This document shows, in pieces, positions 36,159-45,157 of a stretch of DNA of 64,000 nucleotides; position 1 is the stretch's first letter, and every line of letters starts with the position of its first letter. The position numbers were made by a program, and so were the translations under genes. This DNA is from Thioglobus_C sp964448305 (GTDB lineage Bacteria; Pseudomonadota; Gammaproteobacteria; PS1; Pseudothioglobaceae): contig CAYUWB010000004.1 of the NCBI GenBank assembly GCA_964448305.1, positions 10,148 to 74,147 on the forward strand. The letters run 5' to 3'. The notes beneath the pieces are model-generated. The model ran no database searches and was not told the DNA's origin. It worked only from the letters and a program-made list of their open reading frames with translations.

Positions 36159-36755
36159 TTAACGTTGTTTAAGAACCTTGTCAATAAGGCCGTATTTAGC
36201 CGCCTCATCAGCTGACATAAAGTTATCTCTATCTGTGTCTTTTTGGATGGTTTTAATGGCTTGACCAGTGTGAGACTTTAGAATACTGTTAAGCTTTTCT
36301 CTCACCTTTAAGATTTCTTGTGCATGGATATCAATATCACTGGCTTGACCAGAGAAGCCACCCAAAGGCTGGTGAATCATACATCTGGCATTCGGCAGGG
36401 CAAAACGCTTGCCTTTGGCACCAGCGGTTAACAACAAAGCACCCATACTTGCTGCTTGACCAATACACAGGGTGGAAACATCTGGCTTAATAAACTGCAT
36501 GGTATCATAAATCGCCAAACCTGCAGAAACTGAGCCACCTGGTGAGTTAATGTATAAATGGATATCTTTATCAGGGTTTTCAGACTCTAAGAATAACAAC
36601 TGAGCCACAATGACATTGGCCATATAATCTTCAACTGGGCCAACCATAAAAATAACACGCTCTTTTAAAAGGCGTGAATAAATATCATAAGCTCGCTCAC
36701 CTCTGGCAGATTGTTCTACCACCATTGGCACTTGATTTAGGTTTTTAATTGTCAT
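36159..36755 (-). CDS. clpP: ClpP protease subunit
   Basis: ClpP is the serine peptidase barrel of ClpXP. The 198-residue protein carries the catalytic Ser103 in IGQAASMGALLL and His128 in CMIHQPLGG. The N-terminus VPMVVEQSARGERAYDIYSR is typical. It begins one base after the tig stop and ends four bases before clpX, so the three are one coupled unit. Confidence 0.97.
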   Translation of the reverse strand: MTIKNLNQVPMVVEQSARGERAYDIYSRLLKERVIFMVGPVEDYMANVIVAQLLFLESENPDKDIHLYINSPGGSVSAGLAIYDTMQFIKPDVSTLCIGQAASMGALLLTAGAKGKRFALPNARCMIHQPLGGFSGQASDIDIHAQEILKVREKLNSILKSHTGQAIKTIQKDTDRDNFMSADEAAKYGLIDKVLKQR

Positions 36756-38054
36756 TTATGCTTGCGGTTGTGTTGCTTCCTGAAATTTCTTATCTTTAAA
36801 AGTAACGGTTGCTTTCTCTAAGATGGTATCTTGCACCATTTTCTCGACCACTAATAATTCAACATGCGTTAATCTTGTTGGATCTTCATTGTAGTAGTCT
36901 ATCATTTGTTGTGCATTTTCGCCATACATCTGTGACATTTCTTCTAACTTAGCATCAATCTGCTCTTTGCTTGCAGTCAAGTTATGATTACTAGAAACTG
37001 CATTAATCAACAAGCCCAATTTAACACGGCGCTCTGCCTCTGTATTAAATGCAGAAGCATCCATATCACCTTGGGCCGGCATACCTTGTTGCTCCATACG
37101 CTCTTGCATCTCTTGTAATAGATTTTGAGCTTCACTATCAATAGTGCTTTGAGGCACAGTAAAATCACTCTTAGCTAATAACGCATTAAATATTGCATTT
37201 TTATTTTCTTCAGCAATACGACTATCAATTTCAACACGCATTTGTTCTTTCATGCTCTTCTTTAGTGCATCCATGTCTTTTTCGCCAAATTTTTCAGCAA
37301 ATTTATCGTCTAATTTTGGCGATTTAGGTGAAGCCACATCAGTGACAGAAATCTCAAAAGTTACTTCTTTGTCTGCTAACTGTGGCGCATGGTAATCTTT
37401 AGGGAAAGTTAAATCTAGACTAATTGACTTGCCTGCTGCAACATCAGTTAAACCATCTTCAAACCCTTTAATCATTTTTCCTTTACCTAAAACCAGCTGA
37501 AAGTCGGTCGCTTTACCGCCATCAAAAACCTTGCCATCCATAATGCCTTCGAAGTCAATCGTTACTTGATCACCCTCTTTAGACTTACGCTTAACTGATT
37601 TGTATTCAGTTGATTGATCAACTAGGCCTTGTAGAGTTCTTTCTTCATCTGCTTTGGTGATTTTTACTTTGGTTTGCTCAATCTTTAACTTAGAAAAGTC
37701 AGCAATTTCAATCTCAGGATAAACTTCAAACTCAACCGTGTAAGTAAACTCTTTTTCGTCTTGTGAATCTATCTTAGTAATGGTAGGACGCGCTGCTGGC
37801 GTTACATTTGCTTCTGTCAATGCATCAAATAAAGTTTCATTAACAATATCATTTACCGCATCTGAAGTGGCATTGTCACCAAATTGCTTGCGCAAAATAG
37901 ATAAAGGTACTTTGCCTTTTCTAAAGCCATCAATAGTCACTTGTGATGCCATCTTTTGCAAGACTGCATCAGTTTTCTGTTTAAAAGTATCTGCAGGCAA
38001 TTTAACCGTTAACGATCTTTTAAGGCCATCTAATGTTTCTAATGAAGTTTTCAT
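36756..38054 (-). CDS. tig: Trigger factor
   Basis: Trigger factor is the ribosome-bound chaperone and prolyl isomerase that meets nascent chains. The 432-residue protein has the ribosome-docking signature GFRKGKVP (residues 41-48), a central FKBP-type domain (GDQVTIDFEGIMDGKVFDGG), and the helical chaperone domain. It heads the tig-clpP-clpX-hflX-lon run. Confidence 0.97.
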   Translation of the reverse strand: MKTSLETLDGLKRSLTVKLPADTFKQKTDAVLQKMASQVTIDGFRKGKVPLSILRKQFGDNATSDAVNDIVNETLFDALTEANVTPAARPTITKIDSQDEKEFTYTVEFEVYPEIEIADFSKLKIEQTKVKITKADEERTLQGLVDQSTEYKSVKRKSKEGDQVTIDFEGIMDGKVFDGGKATDFQLVLGKGKMIKGFEDGLTDVAAGKSISLDLTFPKDYHAPQLADKEVTFEISVTDVASPKSPKLDDKFAEKFGEKDMDALKKSMKEQMRVEIDSRIAEENKNAIFNALLAKSDFTVPQSTIDSEAQNLLQEMQERMEQQGMPAQGDMDASAFNTEAERRVKLGLLINAVSSNHNLTASKEQIDAKLEEMSQMYGENAQQMIDYYNEDPTRLTHVELLVVEKMVQDTILEKATVTFKDKKFQEATQPQA

Positions 38055-38092
38055 GTGTTTTAAATCCGATATTGTGCTTAAAAAAAGAATGA

Positions 38093-38098
38093 ATTATA
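38093..38098 (-). promoter_or_regulatory. Candidate -10 box of the tig-clp-lon run
   Basis: TATAAT on the minus strand, 38 bases before the tig ATG. The -35 region is poor at normal spacing. Confidence 0.35.
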
Positions 38099-38130
38099 CC
38101 TGATAGGACGGTATTTTCATGTGCAATAAA

Positions 38131-38152
38131 AAAGGCAGTAAGCACTGCCTTT
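38131..38152 (-). terminator. Rho-independent terminator after cytochrome c4 gene
   Basis: Stem AAAGGCAGT / ACTGCCTTT with a 4-nt loop; read on the minus strand it is followed by a run of six T. It separates the cytochrome gene from tig. Confidence 0.85.
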
Positions 38153-38195
38153 CTTTAATTTTTTAAAAATTAAAGAAAACCTCTAAAAACAGGTT

Positions 38196-38837
38196 TTAGT
38201 GTAGACCAGCAATGTACTCAGAAACTGCATCAATTTCTTCGTTGGTTAAACTCTTGGTAAAGTTAATCATCATACCTTCATAATCATTAGCTCTGCTTGG
38301 TTCGTTGGCACCAGTTTGTGCGTTAATTGAATCCTGGCGAAATAATTTAAGTTGCTTGGCAACATATACTGCGTGCTGTGAAGACAATACTGGGAAGCCT
38401 GCAGCTGGAACACCTTTTCCTTGTGGACCATGACAAGCAATACAAGCAGTAACGCCTGTGTCTTTCTTACCACCACGATAAATTTTTTCACCTAGGGCAA
38501 TGTTTGCACCTGGTTTAGGCGTACCTGGCGTTACTGCTTGTGCCGCGTAATATGCAGAAATATTTTTCATATCGGCATCTGTTAAAGGAGCCACCATACC
38601 GGCCATTGTGGCGTCTGTACGATCATGATTTTTAAATTCTCTTAGTTGTTTTAACAAGTAAGCTTCGCTTTGGCCTGCTAATTTAGGGAAATTTGGAATC
38701 ATTGAATTACCGTTAACACCATGACAACCAATACAAGTTGCTGCTTTGGCTTGACCAAGTGCCACGTCGCCTACCGCTAAAGTGTGTGTTGAAACTAAAG
38801 CTAATACCGCGCTAAAAACTAATGTTAATTTATTCAT
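38196..38837 (-). CDS. Diheme cytochrome c4
   Basis: A 213-residue periplasmic electron carrier with a signal peptide (MNKLTLVFSAVLALVSTHTLA) and two class I domains: heme sites C35-IG-CH39 and C132-IA-CH136, with methionines in MAGMVAPL and YEGMMINF as likely sixth ligands. Cytochrome c4 usually hands electrons to terminal oxidases. It is followed by a terminator and lies next to a second small cytochrome gene; the -10 box of its probable promoter is inside the terminator of that gene. Confidence 0.92.
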   Translation of the reverse strand: MNKLTLVFSAVLALVSTHTLAVGDVALGQAKAATCIGCHGVNGNSMIPNFPKLAGQSEAYLLKQLREFKNHDRTDATMAGMVAPLTDADMKNISAYYAAQAVTPGTPKPGANIALGEKIYRGGKKDTGVTACIACHGPQGKGVPAAGFPVLSSQHAVYVAKQLKLFRQDSINAQTGANEPSRANDYEGMMINFTKSLTNEEIDAVSEYIAGLH

Positions 38838-38860
38838 GGATTTTCCTTTTTCGCAAAAAA

Positions 38861-38892
38861 ATAAGCCGATATTATACTCAATATCGGCTTAT
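38861..38892 (-). terminator. Rho-independent terminator after small cytochrome c gene
   Basis: Stem ATAAGCCGATATT / AATATCGGCTTAT (13 bp), loop of 6. On the minus strand it is followed by a run of T. The stem-loop contains TATAAT on the minus strand. Confidence 0.9.
38871..38876 (-). promoter_or_regulatory. Candidate -10 box for cytochrome c4 gene
   Basis: TATAAT on the minus strand, 33 bases before the cytochrome c4 ATG and inside the upstream terminator hairpin. No good -35 hexamer is seen. Confidence 0.35.
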
Positions 38893-38954
38893 CATAATAT
38901 AGAATTTAAAGCTTAAATTCTATTAATTACAGATGCGGTAATACCGCTAGTAAT

Positions 38955-39245
38955 TTATTTTCCAGATAGGAAATCAGCAATTGCTTGCTCATGGCCTGCA
39001 GCCATAGGCGCCATTGCATTCATTGTTGCGTCTTTACGAGCGCCAGTCTGAAAGTCTTTTAACTGTTGAACGAGCCAACCAGCATCTTTACCTGCTAATG
39101 ATGGGTACGATGGTACTACTGAGTTACCGCCAGCACCATGACAACCTGCACAACCTAAGTTGTTGTACATTGCGCCGCCGTCTGCTTGAACTGAAAATGA
39201 ACCCATTGAAATTGCAGCCGCTGCTGCTAATAAAACTTTCTTCAT
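38955..39245 (-). CDS. Monoheme cytochrome c (c5/c553 type)
   Basis: A 96-residue secreted class I cytochrome. Start set at ATG 39245, preceded by AGGAGAGAG and beginning the signal peptide MKKVLLAAAAAISMGSFSVQA; the frame extends upstream without conservation. One heme site, CAGCH (LGCAGCHGAGGNS), and a C-terminal MNAMAPM stretch that can give the methionine ligand. It resembles half of the neighbouring cytochrome c4 (PSYPSLAGKDAGWLVQQLKDF versus PNFPKLAGQSEAYLLKQLREF), so the two are probably related by duplication. Confidence 0.9.
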   Translation of the reverse strand: MKKVLLAAAAAISMGSFSVQADGGAMYNNLGCAGCHGAGGNSVVPSYPSLAGKDAGWLVQQLKDFQTGARKDATMNAMAPMAAGHEQAIADFLSGK

Positions 39246-39326
39246 TACTCTCTCCTTATTTTTATTAACTAAAATATATAATGGCAATCAACACCACGAA
39301 TTCTGATTATACATTTGTTTAACTAA

Positions 39327-39926
39327 ATGAGCAACACCTATCAACAAGCTAAGTTTTTACTCTCATGCCCATCACTTAAAGGCTGCCCTGAAGATCAAGG
39401 CTATGAGGTGATTTTTGCCGGACGCTCCAATGCCGGAAAATCAAGTGCCATTAACACGCTCACGCTACAAAAAAAGCTGGCCAAGGTTTCTCGCACACCA
39501 GGCAGAACACAGCATTTGGTATTTTTTGAATTAGACAAAGATCGTCGTTTAGTTGATTTACCAGGCTATGGTTACGCCAAAGTACCCGAGCATATTAAAC
39601 AACAATGGCACATCGACATGAGTGAATATTTTGAAAAACGTCACTGTTTAGCCGGTGCTGTGTTGGTAATGGATGTGCGTCGCCCACTCACAAAATTCGA
39701 CCAAATGATGCTAGATTGGTGTGTGAGTATTAACTTGCCTACACAAATTTTACTGACCAAATCAGACAAACTTAAAAAAGGTGCTGCGAGCAATGCCCTA
39801 CTTAAAGTCAAACGCACTATCAAGCCACACCCTTATGTAGAAGTGCAGCTGTTTTCTAGTTTAAAAAAACAAGGCCTAGAGACACTTTGGGGTCGACTCG
39901 ATACTTTCTTCGGTCATGTGGATTAA
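39327..39926 (+). CDS. ysxC: Ribosome biogenesis GTP-binding protein YsxC/EngB
   Basis: A 199-residue GTPase needed for 50S assembly. Motifs: P-loop GRSNAGKSSAIN, the G2 threonine in SRTPGRTQ, LVDLPGYGYAKV, and LLTKSDKL. The length and order match the family. Its 3' end overlaps the start of the AddB-like gene by 11 bases on the same strand. Confidence 0.95.
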   Translation: MSNTYQQAKFLLSCPSLKGCPEDQGYEVIFAGRSNAGKSSAINTLTLQKKLAKVSRTPGRTQHLVFFELDKDRRLVDLPGYGYAKVPEHIKQQWHIDMSEYFEKRHCLAGAVLVMDVRRPLTKFDQMMLDWCVSINLPTQILLTKSDKLKKGAASNALLKVKRTIKPHPYVEVQLFSSLKKQGLETLWGRLDTFFGHVD

Positions 39927-42393
39927 TACTGATCTAACAAAAATCAGCGCTAAAGACCACGTCATCTTGGCCAACAATCGACAAGTATTGGCTTTTAAAA
40001 AAACTTGGGGCATACAGCACGGCGCCTCGGCCTTGCCCCAAACTTTTTCTTGGAAACAATACCTGCAACACACTTGGAGAGAAATCAACCCCAACTCATC
40101 CAAACGACTTATTTCAGCCGTTGAATCTAGAACCCTTATCGCCCAGTCTATGGTACGCTTAGGCCAAGTAGTTGATACGCGTTTACTGGATGAAGTGGTT
40201 AAAAATATTGATTATTGTTATGCACATTTAATCAGCCCTTCTGAGCTACTTGACTCTCATCACCAAAGTAGCGATTTATTGAGTGCTTGGATACTAGATT
40301 ATCAACAAATCAAGCTTGAGCTTGATGTGCTTGATGTGAATGACTTATCTAAACTTATTTTAAATCGTGACTGTGAAATCAATCAACCTTACTTGTACGG
40401 ATTTAAAACACTAACACCCGAACAATCACTTTTATTGACCAACATTGGTCATCAAATTTTAAGCGCACAACAGCCAAACACACACAGTAATAATCAAATC
40501 TTTAATACAACGCAAGATGAAATTTACCATGTCGCCAATTGGGCTAAAGACTTACACCGCAAACACCCAGAAAAACACATCGCTATTGTTAGCCCACAGC
40601 TTAATAATGAACACCATCAAATAAAATCAATTTTTGATCAAGTATTTGATGATGTGCTCGTTGGCACTGGGCAAAAATCCTATAACATTTCCTTGGGTTT
40701 ACCGATGACTGACTACCCGTTAGTTAGGCATTTGCTATCGGTATTGCAACTATCTGAGCAATTACAAAACAACCATATTAGTACCAAAACCTTTAACGCC
40801 ACCATTACTTCACCCTATATTGCTCATGCCCAAACTGAACAATCAAGCCGTGCACTATTGGTGAATCAAGTTCTGTCTTGGTCACAAACACATTTTAAAC
40901 TTAATCAACTTGATGCGCATTTGGCCAACACGCCATTACTCAAAAAACTCATTGATAATATCGTCTTACAAACTGCCAGTGGCCAGAAAAAACACGACCA
41001 ATGGCTACTAAACTTTAATACGCACTTGCAAGCTTGGGGCTTTGCAACCGACAGAACGCTATCTAGTGTTGAATACCAATTGTTTAACAAATATCAACAA
41101 ACCAGTTTAGGGTTAAATCAATTGGCTCAAATCACCGGCAAGGTTGGTGCACCACAAGCCATTCATGATTTACAGATTTGGTTATCACAGGTGATCTTTC
41201 AAGCACAATCTGCCAAAACACCCATTCAAATACTCGGCAGTTTAGAGGCAGAAGGCTTGTATTTTGATGAAGCTTGGATAATCGGTATGACTGACGGTTT
41301 CTTGCCAGCAGCACTCAACTCTCCACGTTTTATCCCTAATAACATCGCCTCACAGCATCAAATTCCCCATAGTAATTTTGAGCTGATTACCAAAGACGCA
41401 CAAGACACACTCAATAATTTGATCAATCTATCTGACCAAGTAACTTGCTCTTATGCCAAAAACCATTTTGAAAGCGAACAGCACGGCTCTCCCTTATTGA
41501 GTTTTAATCATGAGATTAAAACACCTGAGCATCAATTCGAGCCCGCTACATTAGAAACCATTGATGACAATCAAGCCGTACCATTAGCCGATACCCAAGT
41601 GAGCGGTGGTGTGGGTATTTTAAAAGACCAAATGGCTTGTGCCTTTAAAGGTTTTGCTCATCGCCTAAACATCAAAAAATTTGACCCGCCACATTTGGGT
41701 CTGAGTCGTGCAGAACAAGGGGATGTAGTGCACAAAGTGTTAGAAAAAATCTACCAACAAGCACCATCTTCTGATGATTTAACCAGCTATAGTGAGGATG
41801 CACTAAATCAACTAATCGACACTGCCGTTGGGCAGGAATTAAAGCGCTATCAGCACTCTGGCTTTGCGCAGATTGAGCACGATCGTCTTAATCAAATAAT
41901 TCATAAATTTATCCATACTGAAAAACAGCGTGATGCCTTTAGAGTGATTGCCACTGAAAAAACCATTGAGGCTAATATTGCTGGATTACGCTTTAACACA
42001 CGCCTAGACCGCGTTGATGAAATGGATAACGGAGACCATATTATCTTTGATTACAAAACCGGCAATCTACCGAGTAACCCTTGGTGTGGCAACCCCATCA
42101 AAGAGCCACAACTGCCTATTTATGCGACTAATAATTCAGCCGATGGCATTGCCTTTATTAAGCCAGCAGCAGATAAAATTAGCTACACTGGCTTAGCTAA
42201 AGATAAAGACTCACTGCCTAAAAAAACCTCTGGACAAAAATCTTGCACCGATTGGGATGAGCAGCTCAAACTTTGGCGGCAGCAATTAGACCAAACCAGC
42301 CAAGATTACCAACAAGGTAGTGCCGAAGTACTACCGACTAAAGGTGCTTGCAGCTATTGTGAATACGACTTACTTTGTCGAGTTAAGAAATAA
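39916..42393 (+). CDS. AddB-like PD-(D/E)XK nuclease, probable DNA repair protein
   Basis: An 825-residue protein with an inactive-helicase-like N-terminal part and a C-terminal RecB-family nuclease: GDVVHKVLEKIY (motif I), then DRVDEMDNGDHIIFDYKTGN (Asp and the DYK of the active site). One cysteine ahead of the nuclease (DQMACAF) and CSYCEYDLLC at the end fit the four ligands of the 4Fe-4S staple of AddB. Partner AddA-like helicase is not in the window. The 3' end overlaps convergent cca by 24 bp. Confidence 0.85.
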   Translation: MWINTDLTKISAKDHVILANNRQVLAFKKTWGIQHGASALPQTFSWKQYLQHTWREINPNSSKRLISAVESRTLIAQSMVRLGQVVDTRLLDEVVKNIDYCYAHLISPSELLDSHHQSSDLLSAWILDYQQIKLELDVLDVNDLSKLILNRDCEINQPYLYGFKTLTPEQSLLLTNIGHQILSAQQPNTHSNNQIFNTTQDEIYHVANWAKDLHRKHPEKHIAIVSPQLNNEHHQIKSIFDQVFDDVLVGTGQKSYNISLGLPMTDYPLVRHLLSVLQLSEQLQNNHISTKTFNATITSPYIAHAQTEQSSRALLVNQVLSWSQTHFKLNQLDAHLANTPLLKKLIDNIVLQTASGQKKHDQWLLNFNTHLQAWGFATDRTLSSVEYQLFNKYQQTSLGLNQLAQITGKVGAPQAIHDLQIWLSQVIFQAQSAKTPIQILGSLEAEGLYFDEAWIIGMTDGFLPAALNSPRFIPNNIASQHQIPHSNFELITKDAQDTLNNLINLSDQVTCSYAKNHFESEQHGSPLLSFNHEIKTPEHQFEPATLETIDDNQAVPLADTQVSGGVGILKDQMACAFKGFAHRLNIKKFDPPHLGLSRAEQGDVVHKVLEKIYQQAPSSDDLTSYSEDALNQLIDTAVGQELKRYQHSGFAQIEHDRLNQIIHKFIHTEKQRDAFRVIATEKTIEANIAGLRFNTRLDRVDEMDNGDHIIFDYKTGNLPSNPWCGNPIKEPQLPIYATNNSADGIAFIKPAADKISYTGLAKDKDSLPKKTSGQKSCTDWDEQLKLWRQQLDQTSQDYQQGSAEVLPTKGACSYCEYDLLCRVKK

Positions 42394-43455
42394 CGCAATA
42401 ATTGACAATTTCTCGTTCTGAATCGCCTCGGCAATATTGCTTTTATCAAGACTAGCGATATCAATATGATCAAGTTGATTATGCAGTTGTTTTATCGGCT
42501 CAACCTCAATACCTAATAAAGTAAATATTGTAAGCAGTTGCTCAAAACGCTGTTTGCGTCTTAATGCGTCGGTTCGGTTAAAGAATGTCAAGATATCTTC
42601 TGCACTTTGTTGTTCTAACTGGCTGGCGACTGTTTGCCACTGACTCGTGAGTACGGCAAGTTGTGTATATTCTTTAGGGCATTTAATGTGCTGGCATAAC
42701 TGCTCGATGGCGTGGGCAGTTTCATTATGCAACCAAACAGCGAACTTAATCACCGGATTATTGTTGTTCAGACGGTCTAAAAATTCAAACTCATTATCAT
42801 GTGTTGTATGATTATTATTACCAAGCATTGGGAAAACCCTAGTATCAGCGCCACAAGCTGATAACACCTTAAAAAATGCCGATGGTGTTTCATAAGACAG
42901 TGCTTTTTCTAGCTCTTTAAAAACACGCTCAGGCGTAAGCGCATCGACCTCACCCGAAGCAACCATGTCTTTCATTAATCGATGTGTTGAGTGCGCTACT
43001 TTAAAGCCAAACACTTTAAAACGAGCAGCAAATCGTGCCAAACGTAGTACGCGCACCGGGTCTTCACTAAAGGCGTCAGACACATGTTTTAGTAAGCCGT
43101 TGTTTAAATCATCTTGGCCGTTAAATGGGTCAAACAATTCACCATCTTTCTCAGCAATGGCATTAATGGTTAAATCACGACGCGATAAATCTTGTTCCAG
43201 TGTAACTGCTTTAGAAGTGTCAAATTCAAAACCTTTGTAGCCTTTGCCAACTTTGCGCTCGAGTCTGGCCAGTGCGTATTCTTCTTGCGTGCCGGGGTGT
43301 AAAAATACCGGAAATTCCTTACCCACTTGACGATATCCAAGATCCAGCATTTCATCAGGCGACGAGCCAACCACAACCCAGTCTTTCTCGGTGTTGCTGT
43401 CACTAATGCCTAATAAGCGATCACGTACCGCACCGCCAACCAAATAAACTTTCAT
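42370..43455 (-). CDS. cca: CCA-adding tRNA nucleotidyltransferase
   Basis: Adds or repairs the CCA end of tRNAs. Start set at ATG 43455, giving MKVYLVGGAVRDRLLG as in E. coli; the longer frame to 43536 adds unrelated residues. Active-site region EKDWVVVGSSPDEML (E23-K-D25 in the place of the Asp pair), then RRDLTINAIA and DPVRVLRLARFAARF. At 361 residues it is shorter than E. coli Cca; the C-terminal phosphohydrolase (HD) region is reduced and I do not see an intact HD motif. Confidence 0.93.
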   Translation of the reverse strand: MKVYLVGGAVRDRLLGISDSNTEKDWVVVGSSPDEMLDLGYRQVGKEFPVFLHPGTQEEYALARLERKVGKGYKGFEFDTSKAVTLEQDLSRRDLTINAIAEKDGELFDPFNGQDDLNNGLLKHVSDAFSEDPVRVLRLARFAARFKVFGFKVAHSTHRLMKDMVASGEVDALTPERVFKELEKALSYETPSAFFKVLSACGADTRVFPMLGNNNHTTHDNEFEFLDRLNNNNPVIKFAVWLHNETAHAIEQLCQHIKCPKEYTQLAVLTSQWQTVASQLEQQSAEDILTFFNRTDALRRKQRFEQLLTIFTLLGIEVEPIKQLHNQLDHIDIASLDKSNIAEAIQNEKLSIIALFLNSTK

Positions 43456-43493
43456 TATCTCAAATGATGTGTAAATACAAATATAATACCCTA

Positions 43494-43859
43494 ATGGATT
43501 TAGATAGTTTAACGCCCGAGCAGTTTCGAGTGACACAAGAGTGTGGCACAGAGGCGCCGTTTACTGGCGAGTATGTTAATCATCATGAAGATGGCAACTA
43601 CACTTGTGTTTGTTGTGGTCAAGTGCTGTTTTCATCTGACACCAAGTTTGACTCTGGCACGGGATGGCCCAGTTTTTATGATATTGCCAATGCTGATAGT
43701 GTGTCTTCGATTGAAGACAATACCCATGGTATGACGCGTGTAGAGGTTCGTTGTCAAAACTGCGACGCCCATCTTGGCCATGTTTTCCCGGATGGCCCCG
43801 CACCAACCGGGCAACGCTATTGTATTAACTCCGCTTCACTAAACTTCCAGGCCAAATAA
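43494..43859 (+). CDS. msrB: Peptide methionine (R)-S-oxide reductase
   Basis: MsrB repairs R-methionine sulfoxide. The product has two zinc CxxC pairs (CVCC, CQNC), the segments GTGWPSFYD and HLGHVFPDGP, and the catalytic cysteine in RYCINSAS. I choose ATG 43494 (121 residues, MDLDSLTPEQF) over 43464 because the first ten residues of the longer form are not family-like. TATAAT ends six bases before this ATG and no Shine-Dalgarno is present, which suggests a leaderless transcript. Its last base is shared with the mpl start. Confidence 0.92.
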   Translation: MDLDSLTPEQFRVTQECGTEAPFTGEYVNHHEDGNYTCVCCGQVLFSSDTKFDSGTGWPSFYDIANADSVSSIEDNTHGMTRVEVRCQNCDAHLGHVFPDGPAPTGQRYCINSASLNFQAK

Positions 43860-45157
43860 TGCATATTCATATTCTCGGCATTGCTGGTACGTTCATGGGC
43901 TCACTGGCACTAATCGCCAAACAACTTGGCCACACCGTCACCGGACAAGACCAAGGTGTGTATCCGCCAATGAGCACGCAATTAGACGAGCAAAATATTA
44001 ACTACACGCATGGCTATAACGTGGCGGATATGCCGCCAGCTGATGTCTTTATTATTGGTAATGCCTTATCGCGTGGCAACGACTGTGTTGAAGAAATCCT
44101 TAGCAAACAATACACCTACACCTCGGGTGCACAATGGCTAAGTGAAAACGTTTTGCGTAATAAATGGGTGTTAGCAGTATCAGGCACACACGGCAAGACG
44201 ACCACAGCGAGTATGCTTGCTCACATCTTAGAAGTTGCAGGCTACAATCCTAGCTTTTTGATCGGTGGCGTGGTAGAAGATTTTGGCGTCTCATCACGCC
44301 TAACTGATTCAAACTTCTTTGTCATTGAGGCTGATGAATACGACACCGCTTTCTTTGATAAACGCTCAAAATTTGTGCACTATCATCCAAAGACATTAGT
44401 CATCAATAACCTTGAATTTGATCATGCTGATATCTTTGATTCACTCCAAGATATCCAAAAACAATTTCACCACTTAATTCGTACCGTGCCAAACGACGGG
44501 CTAATTATCCACCCAGACAACACGCAAGCAATTGACGAAGTGTTGGCTATGGGCACTTATTCAATGACCCAAGCCCGGCTTGGGTCTAAACTTAAAATTA
44601 ACGATAAAGGCAGTAGTTTTGATGTTGAAGGCTCTATAGTTAATTGGCATTTATTGGGTGAGCACAATATGCAAAATGGCCTTGGCGCTATTTATGCTGC
44701 ACATCATGTTGGGGTTGCTTTTGATGTCGCTTGCGAAGCACTAAGTACGTTTAAAGGTATTAAGCGCCGTTTAGAAATCAAACACCAAACTGACAACATT
44801 ACGCTTTATGATGACTTTGCTCATCACCCAACCGCGATTAAAACCACACTATCAGGCTTACGCGCCAAAGTTGCAGACGAGCCTATTATTGCTATTGTAG
44901 AGCTCGGATCCAACACCATGAAATCTGGCTTTCATCAGCAAAGTTTGGTTGATGCACTGACTGATGCCGACCAAGTGCTGATATTAAAACCTCAAAATAC
45001 CGACTGGGATATTAACGCCTTATTTGATGCTGATTGTTTGTTTGACTCTGTTGAGGCTATCGTTACTCAGCTAACCAAAATCAATCAAGGTCATTTTGTG
45101 GTAATGTCAAATGGCAGCTTTGATGATATCTTTAATAAACTAATCGTCAAATTATGA
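43859..45157 (+). CDS. mpl: UDP-MurNAc:L-Ala-gamma-D-Glu-mDAP ligase
   Basis: Mpl re-attaches the recovered murein tripeptide to UDP-MurNAc, a peptidoglycan recycling step. The 432-residue Mur ligase has HILGIAGTFMGSLALIAKQLGH at the start, the ATP loop SGTHGKTTTASM, FVIEADEYDTAFFDKRSK and DDFAHHPTAI. It starts on the last base of msrB and overlaps ubiX by four bases. Confidence 0.96.
   Translation: MHIHILGIAGTFMGSLALIAKQLGHTVTGQDQGVYPPMSTQLDEQNINYTHGYNVADMPPADVFIIGNALSRGNDCVEEILSKQYTYTSGAQWLSENVLRNKWVLAVSGTHGKTTTASMLAHILEVAGYNPSFLIGGVVEDFGVSSRLTDSNFFVIEADEYDTAFFDKRSKFVHYHPKTLVINNLEFDHADIFDSLQDIQKQFHHLIRTVPNDGLIIHPDNTQAIDEVLAMGTYSMTQARLGSKLKINDKGSSFDVEGSIVNWHLLGEHNMQNGLGAIYAAHHVGVAFDVACEALSTFKGIKRRLEIKHQTDNITLYDDFAHHPTAIKTTLSGLRAKVADEPIIAIVELGSNTMKSGFHQQSLVDALTDADQVLILKPQNTDWDINALFDADCLFDSVEAIVTQLTKINQGHFVVMSNGSFDDIFNKLIVKL

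Noticed and set aside
38150..38175. AT-only palindrome next to the cytochrome c4 terminator
   Set aside because: Made of A/T runs alone; likely chance in an AT-rich spacer, and the GC-containing stem at 38131 is enough.
42370..43455. Loss of the catalytic Asp pair in Cca (E23-K-D25)
   Set aside because: Glu at the first position before DWVVVG is, as far as I recall, common in this family, so I do not treat it as a defect.
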